Source of the DNA: Frankia sp. AgB32
Lineage (GTDB): Bacteria > Actinomycetota > Actinomycetes > Frankiales > Frankiaceae
NCBI RefSeq assembly: GCF_023243045.1
Contig: NZ_JALKFX010000038.1
Coordinates: 1-56,168, forward strand
Length of the DNA stretch: 56,168 nucleotides
Direction of reading: 5' to 3'
Position numbers and translations under genes: made by a program
Shown here: positions 7,441 to 15,811 of the stretch, piece after piece
Position numbering within the stretch: position 1 is the first letter of the stretch
Layout: each line of letters starts with the position of its first letter
The notes under the pieces: generated by a model
What the model was told of the DNA's origin: nothing
Seen by the model: only the letters and a program-made list of their open reading frames with translations
Databases searched by the model: none

Positions 7441-8786
7441 GTGCAACTAGATGAAGCTTTGGACGCATTGGGTCAGATGCGGAGAGCATCCGCCCAGGGT
7501 CGACCGCTACCGCATCAACCTCTGACGCTGCTCTGGGCAGTGGCACGCCTGAGCGAGAAGATCCGACTGATCAGGTGGTCGGACGTGCGAGATGATCTGG
7601 CAGCTGAACTCGCCGCACGCGGTGGTGCGCCCGGCGAACGGCCGGCGCCGGAGTTCCCGGTCGTGGCCCTGCGGAACTCGCCGCTGTGGGAGATCCGGGC
7701 CAGTTCCGAGGTGCCACCTGCGCACGGCTCGCGGACTCGCAGATGGTTGGATGACGAGGATCCTGAGTTCGGGCTCTCGACGGCGGCCTACGAGCTCCTC
7801 CAAGATATCTCTAGTCGCGAACGATTCGTGGCTGCACTCAATTCACTGATCGATTCCTCGGTTGTCCCTGGTCCTCGGCATGATGGCGAGTGGGATATTG
7901 CTCTCGGTGAAACGTTGCGCCGAGTTTCTGTGCATTCAAAGTATGGCGGAAATCGTCAATCTGGTATATCTCCATCGGCGCAAAGTAGAAATATCCTCCT
8001 CTTTTCGATCTCATCAAGGGGCGCCAGCACGGATATTTTGATGGCTGGGGAGACGATGGCGCCTTTCATTACACTGGAACCGGTCAAAATGGCGATCAAA
8101 GAATGGACGGGGATAATCTCGCCATTCTGCAACATCGAGGTTCGGGGCGCGCGCTCAGATTGTTTCAGGCCGTCAAAAGGGGCTTGGTGCAGTACTCTGG
8201 AAAGTTCGTGCTGGACTCCGACTTCCCTTCCTACACCAGCCGGGCACCATCCACAGGGGGTGGGCGGTGGCGATCGGTCATCGTCTTTCGTCTCCGCCCG
8301 GAGGGTGAAATATATGAGGGCGTGACAGCGATTCCGGCTGGCGGCGACGCGCCCAGCCAAGTGGTATCCATACCGCTTGAACTTTCGCACACTCCTAGCT
8401 ATGAGGTAACTAGGCCGACGGAAAGTGGAATGGTGGTCCGTCGGGAGGGTAAGCTCGTCCACGAGTATGCTGGTTATTTGCGGTCACTTGGTCACGTGGT
8501 TTACCGAAACAGCATCCGCCCAGCCGGCGAGTTGGGTCCTTTATTGACTGATCTTTACGACGAGACGACCGGCGATTTGGTGGAAGCGAAAAGTGTTGTT
8601 ACGCGCGACGTTGTGCGAATGGGGGTTGGGCAACTGCTTGACTATCGGCGGTTTATAGAGCCAACTCCCAGGCTTAACCTCCTGGTTTCGGCGAAACCTC
8701 GGCCGGACCTGCTAGATTTTTGTGCCAGCGTCAATGTCACCGTTATTTGGCGGACTGATTCTTCGTCGGGGTGGGATCACAGCTAA
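7441..8786 (+). pseudogene. ScoMcrA-like restriction endonuclease (PD-(D/E)xK), interrupted by one frameshift
   Basis: The N-terminal half is read from GTG 7441 in one frame: PLTLLWAVARL, then FPVVALRNSPLWEI, then SKYGGNRQSGISPSAQ. The rest continues one base back from about 8002-8006: HGYFDGWGDDG, YTGTGQNGDQ, then GKFVLDSDFP, RWRSVIVFRLRPEG. The C-terminal nuclease core has TDLYDE (Asp at 8550) and VEAKSVVTRD (Glu/Lys near 8583-8591), then MGVGQLLDYRRF. Joined, this gives ~448 residues with the layout of HNH/McrA-type modification-dependent endonucleases that have an EVE/SRA-like middle domain and a PD-(D/E)xK-like C-terminus. Restoring one T in the TTTT run at 8002-8005 rejoins the frames. 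It may be a pseudogene, a phase-variable gene or a sequencing error. Base and codon use is clearly less GC-rich than the neighbours, suggesting transfer. Confidence 0.7.
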
Positions 8787-9377
8787 TCGGCGGTGAGGGT
8801 TACCACGCTTCCCCGGCCGCTGGATCCTATGGATACGGACATCGAGCCGCCAGAAGGGCCGTCGCGCCCTTCTGGCCGGCACCAACCCGCGCACCGTGAG
8901 CGCGACCGTCGGCGGCCTGACCGTCCCGGCTGCGGCGGGTACCGCGCGTCTCGACGGGGACCGGTTCGGCTCGCTGCTCGTCCGGGCCGGGGCCGAACAG
9001 CCCCTGTCGGCGCGGGTCGAGGCGGACACGGTGAACGTGATCGCCGGCACCGGGCGGGCCGCACCCGTTAGCCGCCATCGCGCTGACCCCGGCGGCGGTG
9101 TCGGGCTCGACCGGGGATCGTCCGCGCTGGCTGCTCCGACATTGACACGCCTCACGGTGACGACTGGCCCGGACGTGGGTCCCGACCGGGCCACTGGCAG
9201 CGGACCCGTTCGCGACGGTGTTGATCTCGTCGCTCGGGGGTGAGGAGGCGGCGGGCCAGCCGGTACCCGGCTGACAGTCCGAACTTCCTGGGGGCACGGT
9301 GTGATCTGTCGCGAGGGTGACCACCAAACTGCCCCCTAAGAGAGGGTTCATCAGGCCAAACTGGGTACGTGCACCGC
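8787..9377. other. Intergenic stretch with no confident gene
   Basis: Apart from the hairpin at 8849-8876, I see only a short plus-strand reading frame of about 115 codons from a GTG at 8896. Its translation includes VSATVGGLTVPAAAG and LSARVEADTVNVIAG, and it drifts into unlikely sequence after ~9060. It could be the eroded end of an older gene, but I recognise no family and do not call it. Confidence 0.4.
8849..8876 (+). terminator. Hairpin after the endonuclease gene
   Basis: GCCAGAAGGG, an 8-base loop and CCCTTCTGGC form a perfect 10-bp stem 62 bases past the stop codon at 8786. It is a likely terminator for the endonuclease gene. Confidence 0.5.
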
Positions 9378-9941
9378 ATGGCTCGACACCGTCGTCCTCA
9401 GTCCGCCGGTCATGGCGCGCGCTCCCGCGTTGCGCGCCGGGTGGTACTGCCTGCCGCCACCCTTCTCACCGCGGGAGTTGTCACCGTGGGTACTGCGTTC
9501 GCCTGTCCCGGATCCTCCGCCGCGACCACGCGGTCCACCGCCGCCGCTGCTGGCAACGGCGCTGTCATCGCGACTCCAGTGCGGGCCGCCGATACCCGCT
9601 CACCGTCCACGACCGATGCCGACGCCATCGCCGAAGCGGTTCGCGGCAGTCAGTACACCGCCGCCGTCCCGGCGACGAACTACCAGGTCACCGGCACGGT
9701 GCTGGCGGCCAGCGACCCGAGCTGGGCCCTCACCGAGCTGGAACCGACGGTCGAGGACCTCGACCGGGCGGAAGGCCTGGTGCACCGCACCCCCGCCGGG
9801 TGGGAGCTCGTCCAGGTCGGCACCTACGAGGTCGGCTGCGGCGTTGCCCCCAGCGCGGTGCTCGACGACTTCGGCCTGCAGTGCCCGCCCCCGGAGGGGA
9901 CGACCACCGCTCCCGCCGCGGACGACGCCCAGCCCGCCTGA
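9378..9941 (+). CDS. Secreted protein of unknown function
   Basis: A 187-residue protein with an Arg-rich start, a hydrophobic segment (VVLPAATLLTAGVVTVGTAF) and a probable signal-peptide cleavage region after it. Next is an Ala/Thr-rich linker, then a compact domain of ~100 residues (DAIAEAVRGS, DPSWALTELEP, GWELVQVGTYEVGC, VLDDFGLQCP). The two Cys of that domain could form a disulfide outside the cell. Short exported proteins with a conserved xDPSWA and a Gly-Cys-Gly near the end are common in actinomycetes, but I know no function for them. ATG 9378 is chosen; an in-frame GTG at 9369 is possible. Reading in another frame across 9412-10167 gives no protein-like sequence. Confidence 0.65.
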   Translation: MARHRRPQSAGHGARSRVARRVVLPAATLLTAGVVTVGTAFACPGSSAATTRSTAAAAGNGAVIATPVRAADTRSPSTTDADAIAEAVRGSQYTAAVPATNYQVTGTVLAASDPSWALTELEPTVEDLDRAEGLVHRTPAGWELVQVGTYEVGCGVAPSAVLDDFGLQCPPPEGTTTAPAADDAQPA

Positions 9942-9978
9942 GGTCCCTCGGATCTTCCGCGAGCCTCGGCACGGCCTT

Positions 9979-10043
9979 CAACGCTCCCGTCCACCGGGGG
10001 CGTTGCCCGTTTCAGGGCCCCCACTCCGCTCGTTCGGGGGCCC
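9979..10043 (+). terminator. Two consecutive hairpins after the secreted-protein gene
   Basis: Stem 1 has arms 9979-9989 and 9995-10005 (11 bp with one G-U pair, 5-base loop). Stem 2 has GGGCCCCC (10015-10022) and GGGGGCCC (10036-10043). The first begins 37 bases after the stop codon at 9941. Together they look like a tandem terminator. Confidence 0.55.
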
Positions 10044-10124
10044 GACGGAGGATGCTTGTTCCGTCAACGGTCGTCCTCGGACGAGGGACGAGGACCCGGG
10101 AGCAGCGAGCGGGAGGCGTACCGC

Positions 10125-10877
10125 ATGCCAGTCACCGAACTCGACATCCACACCTCCGACGGAGTGATGGATGTCCATCTCCACACCCCGGACGCCGGTC
10201 GTGCGGACGCCGCCGGGCCGCTGCCCGTGGCGATCCTCTACCCGGACGCCGCCGGGGTCCGCCCGGTCGCCCACGAGATGGCCCAGCGCCTCGCGGCCGA
10301 AGGCTACGCCGTGGCGCTCACGAACTACTACTACCGTTACGGCCCGTTCACCTTCGACCTCACGACGGCCTTCCGGGACCCGGACGAACGCGCCAAGGTC
10401 ATGACCAGGCTGGCGCAGGCCGACCCGCAGTCGGTCGTGCGGGACACCGCGGCGCTGCTCGACGTCCTCGCCCCCCGCGACGACCTGCGCACGGACCGGG
10501 TCGGCGCGTACGGCTACTGCCGCGGCGGCCTCATGGCGTTCACCCTGGCGGGGGCGCTGCCGGAGCGTGTCGCTGCCGCCGCGTCGTTCCACGGCGGCGG
10601 CATCGCCACCGAGGAGCCGACCAGCCCGCACCACCGCGCCGGCGACATCCAGGCCGCGCTCTACTTCGGCATCGCCGCCGACGACCGCACCTGCACCCCG
10701 GAGCAGCAGAAACTGCTGATCGCCGCCCTCGACGCGGCCGGCGTCCGCTACGAACTCGAGCAGTACGACGCCCCCCACGGCTTCGCCGTCCCCGACCACG
10801 TCGGCGCCTACGACGAGGCCGCCGCCGCCCGGCACTGGGAGAAGCTCACCGAGCTGTTCGCCCGCGAACTCCGCTGA
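10125..10877 (+). CDS. Dienelactone hydrolase family protein
   Basis: A 250-residue cytoplasmic alpha/beta hydrolase of the dienelactone hydrolase family. The nucleophile elbow is GAYGYCRGG, so Cys132 replaces Ser, as in true dienelactone hydrolases. The acid is expected in the YFGIAADDRTCTP segment and the His in DAPHGFAVP near the C-terminus. Family members hydrolyse lactones or activated esters, but no aromatic-degradation genes lie nearby, so the substrate is open. ATG 10125 is supported by a GGGAGG Shine-Dalgarno 8 bases upstream; an earlier in-frame start would add 23 unlikely residues. The gene converges on tcmP with a 31-base gap. Confidence 0.9.
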   Translation: MPVTELDIHTSDGVMDVHLHTPDAGRADAAGPLPVAILYPDAAGVRPVAHEMAQRLAAEGYAVALTNYYYRYGPFTFDLTTAFRDPDERAKVMTRLAQADPQSVVRDTAALLDVLAPRDDLRTDRVGAYGYCRGGLMAFTLAGALPERVAAAASFHGGGIATEEPTSPHHRAGDIQAALYFGIAADDRTCTPEQQKLLIAALDAAGVRYELEQYDAPHGFAVPDHVGAYDEAAAARHWEKLTELFARELR

Positions 10878-10908
10878 GATGGTTCTGAATTCAGGCACTG
10901 ACTTGAGA

Positions 10909-12141
10909 TCATCGGGATTGATGCGGAACGAGAGTGTCCTGGTGGACGCGCACGCCACTGGCACGGGGGCGCACAATGCCGTCCTTCGCAAGGGTGTCCC
11001 ATGCTCTGCGTATGTGTTTGTCTCGCGCCTGACCCAGGGTTCGCCCGTATATCTCTGAAATGCGATTGACCAACGGTACCGAGCGGCCGTCGGCAGCCAG
11101 CGCTCGAAGGTTGTTCGAGATTTCTGCCAGCCACTCCCGCTCCAGACGGCCCTCCTCGACGGCGGCCTGCTCGTCCGGAAGGGTCGCCAGGTCCAGGAGG
11201 GAGAGTTGGCCAGGGAGAGGTGGCCCCTCCTGGGCGAGCGCCTCGCTACGGCACGCTGCCCTCCAGTCGGCGTTGGCAAGTGATGCGGCCTCGTTGAACT
11301 TCCAGGGGGCTACAGGATGGCGGTGGAACAGCACTAGGATGAAGAGCGGCAGATGGTGTGGCTTTCGGCGGATGGGAACGCAGAAGGCCCCGTGCCCTGT
11401 CCGGGCGCGGATCCTTTCGTGGAATGTGTCGACGACGGCGAGGGCGGCCTGGCTGGCCGCCAGCGCGGAGTCTCCGCCGCGGGTGTCAAGATAGACGTCT
11501 CGCCACCAGCTGTCTCCGAAGAAGCGGTCGAGGCGGGCGAGGATGGTTTCTTGGCCGATGTTGCGGGTTTCGAGGTCGAGGAGTCCGCCCCATCGCCGCA
11601 CTAGATCGATATTGAGGTTGAGCAGCACCTCGGTCGGTGCGGTCTCGTGACGGTTGAGTATGCGCTCTACGAGTGCGTCGAAAGGCAGGGCCGTGCCGAA
11701 CGGATCGAGAAACGCCAGCAGGGGAAGGCCGCGGGCCAGCTCGAGGGTCTCGTCGAGATGCTCAACGACATCGCCGTGGCGCACCCTCCACTGTGCGCCG
11801 CCCGTTGCTGCCTCCTGTAGACGTTTCGTGAGCTCCAGGTAGCTTGCGCGGTCAGCCTCGACAAAGACACTCTCGACATGCCGATCCCAGCCGGCGACGG
11901 CCCGGGCGGTCTCCAGAGCAAGTAGCGGGGAGCCAGGCGTGCCGTCCTCGTACCCGCCGCGGCCTGCGTATCCGTCGAGGTAGACAACACGTCGGCCTGA
12001 GCTGTGGGTGCTGGTCATCGTTGTGAAAATGGTGCTGTACCGCCGGACAACACCATGCTTGAGGACGGCGGCTGCCTGGCGCCGCTGGAAGAACTCGTCG
12101 TTGGCGACCGTCGCCCCCACCCCCTTGGATCCCACAACCAT
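10909..12141 (-). CDS. tcmP: Three-Cys-motif partner protein TcmP
   Basis: A 410-residue protein matching the TcmP family: VVYLDGYAGRGGYEDG near the N-terminus, FVEADRASYLELTKRL, and LLAFLDPFGTALPF in the middle, a layout reminiscent of Rossmann-type methyltransferases. The C-terminal ~90 residues (LPDEQAAVEEGR onward) are helical and may bind DNA or protein. Members are almost always encoded beside a Gp37/Gp68 three-Cys protein, as here: the partner gene ends 86 bases upstream on the same strand. The biochemical role of the pair is not established in the literature I know. It is often found in phages and variable genome islands, which would suit a defence or modification role. Start ATG 12141 has only a weak ribosome binding site. 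Confidence 0.85.
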   Translation of the reverse strand: MVVGSKGVGATVANDEFFQRRQAAAVLKHGVVRRYSTIFTTMTSTHSSGRRVVYLDGYAGRGGYEDGTPGSPLLALETARAVAGWDRHVESVFVEADRASYLELTKRLQEAATGGAQWRVRHGDVVEHLDETLELARGLPLLAFLDPFGTALPFDALVERILNRHETAPTEVLLNLNIDLVRRWGGLLDLETRNIGQETILARLDRFFGDSWWRDVYLDTRGGDSALAASQAALAVVDTFHERIRARTGHGAFCVPIRRKPHHLPLFILVLFHRHPVAPWKFNEAASLANADWRAACRSEALAQEGPPLPGQLSLLDLATLPDEQAAVEEGRLEREWLAEISNNLRALAADGRSVPLVNRISEIYGRTLGQARDKHIRRAWDTLAKDGIVRPRASGVRVHQDTLVPHQSR

Positions 12142-12227
12142 GATCCGTCATGAGGTGACGAGGTTCTGGAGATTCCAAAACCTTGACAGGGGTCCAGCAG
12201 TGGGCGCGGATACCTATTGACTGGTCG

Positions 12228-12977
12228 TCAGGCCGCGGGGCTGGACAGCGGCATCTCGTCCCAGACTCGTCCGTCGAGGAGGCGGCCCTTCGCCTTGGGA
12301 GTTCGCCCGCCCCACTGCTTGAAGAAAAAGGGAACGTCCGCGTGGTTGCACACGTCGCGGAGTTCAGCGACCCAGCTTGTCTCGATGGGACGGTGGTGGC
12401 GACCCGACTCCCCGCCTGCGATGACCCAGTCGATGCCATCTACATCGATGCCGGTCAGCGGGCCCAGGAGCGGCTCGCAGGACAGGAATTTCACAGCGGC
12501 GGGGACGTGACGGAGGTCGTCGATCCGGGACAACGCTGCGGCGTTCTCCACCGAGACGCCCATCCAGAGATTGTCTGGCCACGACAGCGTGTCCGCGAGG
12601 CGGGCGAGCCGCAGGGAGCGCTTGGTAAGGACCTGGAAGGTGTGTTGGGGGGCGGCGGCGATGGTGTCGAAGACCTCCCGGACGAACGTCGCGGAGACCT
12701 GGGCGTGAAAAAGGTCGCTCATGGAGTTGACGAAGATCTGGCGGGGCGCTTTCCAGTGAAGCGGGATGGCCAGGGCATCGGGGTGCATCGTGACGCCGAA
12801 ACCGGGCCCGGACGTCCGGGGATCGCCGTCTCGCTGGTACTTCGGGCTCCCCATCGTCTTCAGTCGACCAGCCAGGTTCAGCGCATAGCAGTTGTCGCAG
12901 CCTGTGGATATCTTGTCGCATCCGGTAGTTGGATTCCAGGTGGCCTGTGTCCACTCGATCGCGCTACGGTCCGCCAT
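12228..12977 (-). CDS. Phage Gp37/Gp68-type three-Cys-motif protein (DUF5131)
   Basis: A 249-residue protein of the Gp37/Gp68 family. The N-terminus reads IEWTQATWNPTTGC then GCDNCYAL: Cys20, Cys27 and Cys30 form a C-x6-C-x2-C cluster like the iron-sulfur motif of radical-SAM enzymes. Further family signatures are FVNSMSDLFH, TFQVLTKR, LWMGVSVEN, FLSCEPLLGP, WVIAGGESG and FFFKQWGG. The gene has an almost perfect Shine-Dalgarno (AAGGAGGTG, 4 bases before ATG 12977), the best in the window. It leads the operon with tcmP. A promoter with an embedded palindrome lies just upstream. Iron-sulfur or radical chemistry is inferred from the motif only. Confidence 0.9.
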   Translation of the reverse strand: MADRSAIEWTQATWNPTTGCDKISTGCDNCYALNLAGRLKTMGSPKYQRDGDPRTSGPGFGVTMHPDALAIPLHWKAPRQIFVNSMSDLFHAQVSATFVREVFDTIAAAPQHTFQVLTKRSLRLARLADTLSWPDNLWMGVSVENAAALSRIDDLRHVPAAVKFLSCEPLLGPLTGIDVDGIDWVIAGGESGRHHRPIETSWVAELRDVCNHADVPFFFKQWGGRTPKAKGRLLDGRVWDEMPLSSPAA

Positions 12978-13003
12978 GGAACACCTCCTTCGGAGTGGAT
13001 CTT

Positions 13004-13031
13004 TTCATAGTGAGCCGCACATATGTGCGAA
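13004..13031 (-). promoter_or_regulatory. Promoter with overlapping 14-bp palindromic operator for the three-Cys/tcmP operon
   Basis: On the minus strand, TTCGCA (13026-13031) and TATGAA (13004-13009) are spaced by 16 bases and fit -35 and -10 elements. The perfect palindrome CGCACATATGTGCG (13016-13029) overlaps the -35 element and the spacer. The start codon is 27 bases downstream of the -10. A repressor bound here would block RNA polymerase. Confidence 0.55.
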
Positions 13032-13110
13032 ACGGAGGCGGCGGCGTGTCGGACGGCCGTGGTCCGGTTGCCACCTCGCGCGAGTGCCGTGACTGTGCTG
13101 CGGACGTCCG

Positions 13111-15450
13111 TCAGGGGGTGTAGATGATGTCCCAGAGGCGGGCGGTCATGTCGGTGCCGGTGGTGGCGAGCAGCAGGCCGAAGGGGGCGAACGCGCAGCT
13201 CATCACGGTGCTTTCGTGACCGGTGAGGGTGGCGATGGCGGTGCCGGTGGCGACGTCCCAGAGCAGGGCGGTGTCGTCGGTGCTCGCGGTCGCGAGGAGT
13301 TGGCCGTCGGGGGAGAAGGCGCAGCTCTGCGCGGAACCGGGCAGGGTGGCGACGGTGGTGCCGCTGGCCGTGTCGGTCAGCCGGGTGCCCTCGTTGCCGG
13401 CGGTGGCGAGCACGGCGCCGTCGGGGGAGAACGCGCAGCCGCCGGTGAAGTTCGTGTGGCCGGGCAGGCTCATGATGATCTCGCCGACGGAGACGTCCCA
13501 CAGCAGGGTGGACTCGGCGCCGGCGGTGACCAGCAGCCGGCCGTCGGGGGAGAACGCGCAGCCGTAGACCGTGCCGCGGTGGCCGGCGAGGGTGGCGATG
13601 CTCTTCCCGGTCAGCGCGCCCCACAGGCGCACCGTGCGGTCGGTTCCGGTGGTCGCGACGAGGCTGCCGTCGGGGGAGAACGCGCAGCCGTAGACGGGGC
13701 CGCGGTGCCCGGTGAGGGTGAGGGAATGGCGGCCGGTGGCGACGTCCCAGATCCTGGCGGTCCTGTCGCTGCCGGTGGTGGCGAGGAGCTTGCCGTCGGG
13801 GGAGAACGCGCAGGCGTGGACGATCAGGCTCTTGCGGTTGGTCAGCGTCAGCGACGTGCGCCCGGTGGCGACGTCCCACAGGCGGGTGCCGTCCTTGCTG
13901 GTGGTGGCGAGCAGCGTCCCGTCGGGGGAGAACGCGGCGGAGGTGACGTCGCGCTCGTGGCCCTTCAGGGTGGCGCGGGCGGTGACCTCGACATGGTGTG
14001 ACGGGCGGCTGCTGCGGTCGAAGCCGCGCAGGTCCGCGCCGCCCACCGAGGAGCCGCCGACCAGCGGCGCGGGGCCGGACGGCAGCGTCGTCGCCAGCCA
14101 GTCGGCATCGCGCACGGGCGTGCCGGGGTCGGCGTGGATGTGGATGAGGCTGCCGGGCACGTCCATGGCCAGGTCGAACAGCGAGCCGTCGGTGAGGCGG
14201 ACGCGGGCGAGCACGGCGCCGGCGTCGAAGCGCTCGCCGGGCTCGACGAGCCAGCGGACCATCGTCGCCCGACCGCCGGGGATGTCCCAGCGGGCGGGTT
14301 GGAGCACCGGGTTCGGGCGGGCCGCGGTGGTGCGCCGGGTCGAGACCGACGATGCCCAGGCCGCCGCGCCGAGCACCACGGCGAGTTCCGGGTCGACGGC
14401 GGTGTAGATCTGCTGCGTCGGCCAGTCGGTGCCGACGCCGAGGCGGCCGGTGAGGATGTCGGTGACCACCGGGATGTGCGCGCAGCCGCCGACGGACAGC
14501 ACCCCGCTGAGCTTGTCCGGGGTGTAGCCGCCCGCCTCCAGCAGGTGCTGGCAGCACGCCATGGTGCGGGCCAGGGTGGGGGAGGCGAGCTGGGTGAACC
14601 GCTCGCGCCGCATGCTGACCAGCAGGCCCGCCGGGCTGAACACGTCCTCGACGGAGGCGATGTCGCTGAGCTGGTGCTTGACCGCGCGGGCGAAGTCGAG
14701 CAGCTCGTGGCGGGTGCGGCTGGCCGTCGTCTGGTACATCTCGCCGATGCCCGGCGGGTTCAGCAGCGGTTCGAGGCCCGGGCCGTAGAGGCCGAGGATC
14801 TCGTCGAACAGGATCTGGTCGAGGTCGCGGCCGCCGCAGTCGTGCAGCGCCGCGTGGGAGAGCATCTCGTGCCGCCCGTCGGCGCCGACGGCGACCAGCG
14901 CGCCCTCGAACGTTCCGCCGCCGAGGTCGTGGACGAGCATGAGCGAGCCGGGCTCCGGCTGGGCGCCGTCGAGCGGCGACCAGGCGGCGGCGACCGGCTC
15001 GGCGAGCAGGTCGACGTCGACGAAGCCGGCGGCCTCCGCGGCCGCGATCATCATCCGGCGCAGCGGGCCCGCCGGGTCGTAGCTGGCCGGGACGGTGACC
15101 ACCGCGCGGGTCAGGGTCTGGCCGCCGATCTGCTGCTCGGCCTCCGTCTTCAGCGCGGCGAGCACGGCGGTGACCAGGTCCCGCGCCGGGTAGCCGCGGC
15201 CGTCGAGGGGGACGACGAAGTCCCGGGTCAGGTCGCGCTTGATCTCGCCGCGGTAGGCGGCGGGCCAGATCCGCTTGCGCCGTTCGGCGAGCGTGCCGAC
15301 GATCAGGTTGTCGCCGTCGGCGAACACCGAGGCGGGCCAGCTCGCCGAGCCGCTGGCCGGCTCCCGGACCAGCTCGATGCGGCCATCGACCGCGAGGGCT
15401 GCCCTGGCACTGCAGGTGCCGTAGTCGATCGCGAGGATCGGCTCGCCCAC
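13111..15450 (-). CDS. Hsp70/DnaK-like ATPase fused to a seven-bladed WD40 propeller
   Basis: A 779-residue fusion. Residues 1-~385 are an Hsp70-type actin-fold ATPase: ILAIDYGTCSARAAL (phosphate 1), AVVTVPASYDP, VHDLGGGTFEGALV (phosphate 2) and LSGVLSVGGCAHIP (adenosine region). No Hsp70 substrate-binding domain follows. Instead residues ~400-470 (MVRWLVEPGERFDAG, VRLTDGSLFDLAMD) look like a biotinyl/lipoyl-type beta domain, without a clear modified Lys. From ~495 seven WD40 blades run to the end, each with a CAFSPDG-type core and most ending LWDVATG. GTG 15450 has a GGGGGT Shine-Dalgarno. It probably works as an ATP-driven scaffold or sensor; the partner is unknown. It precedes the three-Cys/tcmP operon on the same strand but is separated from it by that operon's promoter. 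Confidence 0.9.
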   Translation of the reverse strand: MGEPILAIDYGTCSARAALAVDGRIELVREPASGSASWPASVFADGDNLIVGTLAERRKRIWPAAYRGEIKRDLTRDFVVPLDGRGYPARDLVTAVLAALKTEAEQQIGGQTLTRAVVTVPASYDPAGPLRRMMIAAAEAAGFVDVDLLAEPVAAAWSPLDGAQPEPGSLMLVHDLGGGTFEGALVAVGADGRHEMLSHAALHDCGGRDLDQILFDEILGLYGPGLEPLLNPPGIGEMYQTTASRTRHELLDFARAVKHQLSDIASVEDVFSPAGLLVSMRRERFTQLASPTLARTMACCQHLLEAGGYTPDKLSGVLSVGGCAHIPVVTDILTGRLGVGTDWPTQQIYTAVDPELAVVLGAAAWASSVSTRRTTAARPNPVLQPARWDIPGGRATMVRWLVEPGERFDAGAVLARVRLTDGSLFDLAMDVPGSLIHIHADPGTPVRDADWLATTLPSGPAPLVGGSSVGGADLRGFDRSSRPSHHVEVTARATLKGHERDVTSAAFSPDGTLLATTSKDGTRLWDVATGRTSLTLTNRKSLIVHACAFSPDGKLLATTGSDRTARIWDVATGRHSLTLTGHRGPVYGCAFSPDGSLVATTGTDRTVRLWGALTGKSIATLAGHRGTVYGCAFSPDGRLLVTAGAESTLLWDVSVGEIIMSLPGHTNFTGGCAFSPDGAVLATAGNEGTRLTDTASGTTVATLPGSAQSCAFSPDGQLLATASTDDTALLWDVATGTAIATLTGHESTVMSCAFAPFGLLLATTGTDMTARLWDIIYTP

Positions 15451-15811
15451 AGCACCCCCTGTCCACGTTTCCGGTGGGCAGATCGTAGCGGCGTCTGCCG
15501 GGGCGGCGTCGACACCCTCGCCAAACCAGCGAACAACGGGACGGATCGTCCGTGTCCAGTCGCCCCTTGTGGCGGGTCAGATCCGGGCGTGGGCGGGCTG
15601 CCGGCCTCCCCCGAGGGCCGGCAGCCCAAGAACCACACCAGCACGCCCCCGTACGACATGGGCGGCTGCTCCCCCGAGGTCAGCCCGCCCGTGCCGTCGC
15701 ACGGCGTGATTCCCAGGCTCATCCTGTGGGATCACCAGGAGGCGCACCATCCCCTGATCTTCGGGGGAAACCGCCGGACGGAAGCCGTCGGAGGATGGTT
15801 TCCGAGCGTGG
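15451..15811. other. Intergenic stretch without a gene
   Basis: Besides the hairpin at 15595-15627 I see no convincing coding signal. An open minus-strand frame between 15722 and 15303 overlaps the Hsp70/WD40 start and has no protein-like features. The promoter and GGGGGT ribosome binding site of the Hsp70/WD40 gene should lie at 15451-15520. Confidence 0.5.
15595..15627. terminator. 12-bp perfect hairpin
   Basis: GGGCTGCCGGCC (15595-15606), a 9-base loop and its complement (15616-15627). It lies between two minus-strand genes, 185 bases beyond the stop of the gene at 15812. Minus-strand transcription from 15812 would reach it after ~180 untranslated bases. Confidence 0.45.

Noticed and set aside
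7996-8006. Programmed -1 ribosomal frameshift site in the endonuclease gene
   Set aside because: The local sequence CTCCTCTTTTCG does not fit a slippery X-XXY-YYZ heptamer, and I see no strong downstream pseudoknot. Slippage mutation or read error is simpler.
8790-9330. Similar words GTGAGGGTTACCAC (near 8795) and GCGAGGGTGACCAC (near 9312) as possible ends of an insertion sequence
   Set aside because: Only short and imperfect, with no transposase gene or target duplication between them.
9978-11279. A 433-codon minus-strand frame
   Set aside because: It is antisense to the dienelactone hydrolase gene and out of frame with tcmP; no domain.
12878-15466. An 862-codon minus-strand frame overlapping the Hsp70-WD40 gene
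   Set aside because: It is the same region in another frame, and reads as Arg/Pro-rich repeats that mirror the WD40 repeats at DNA level.
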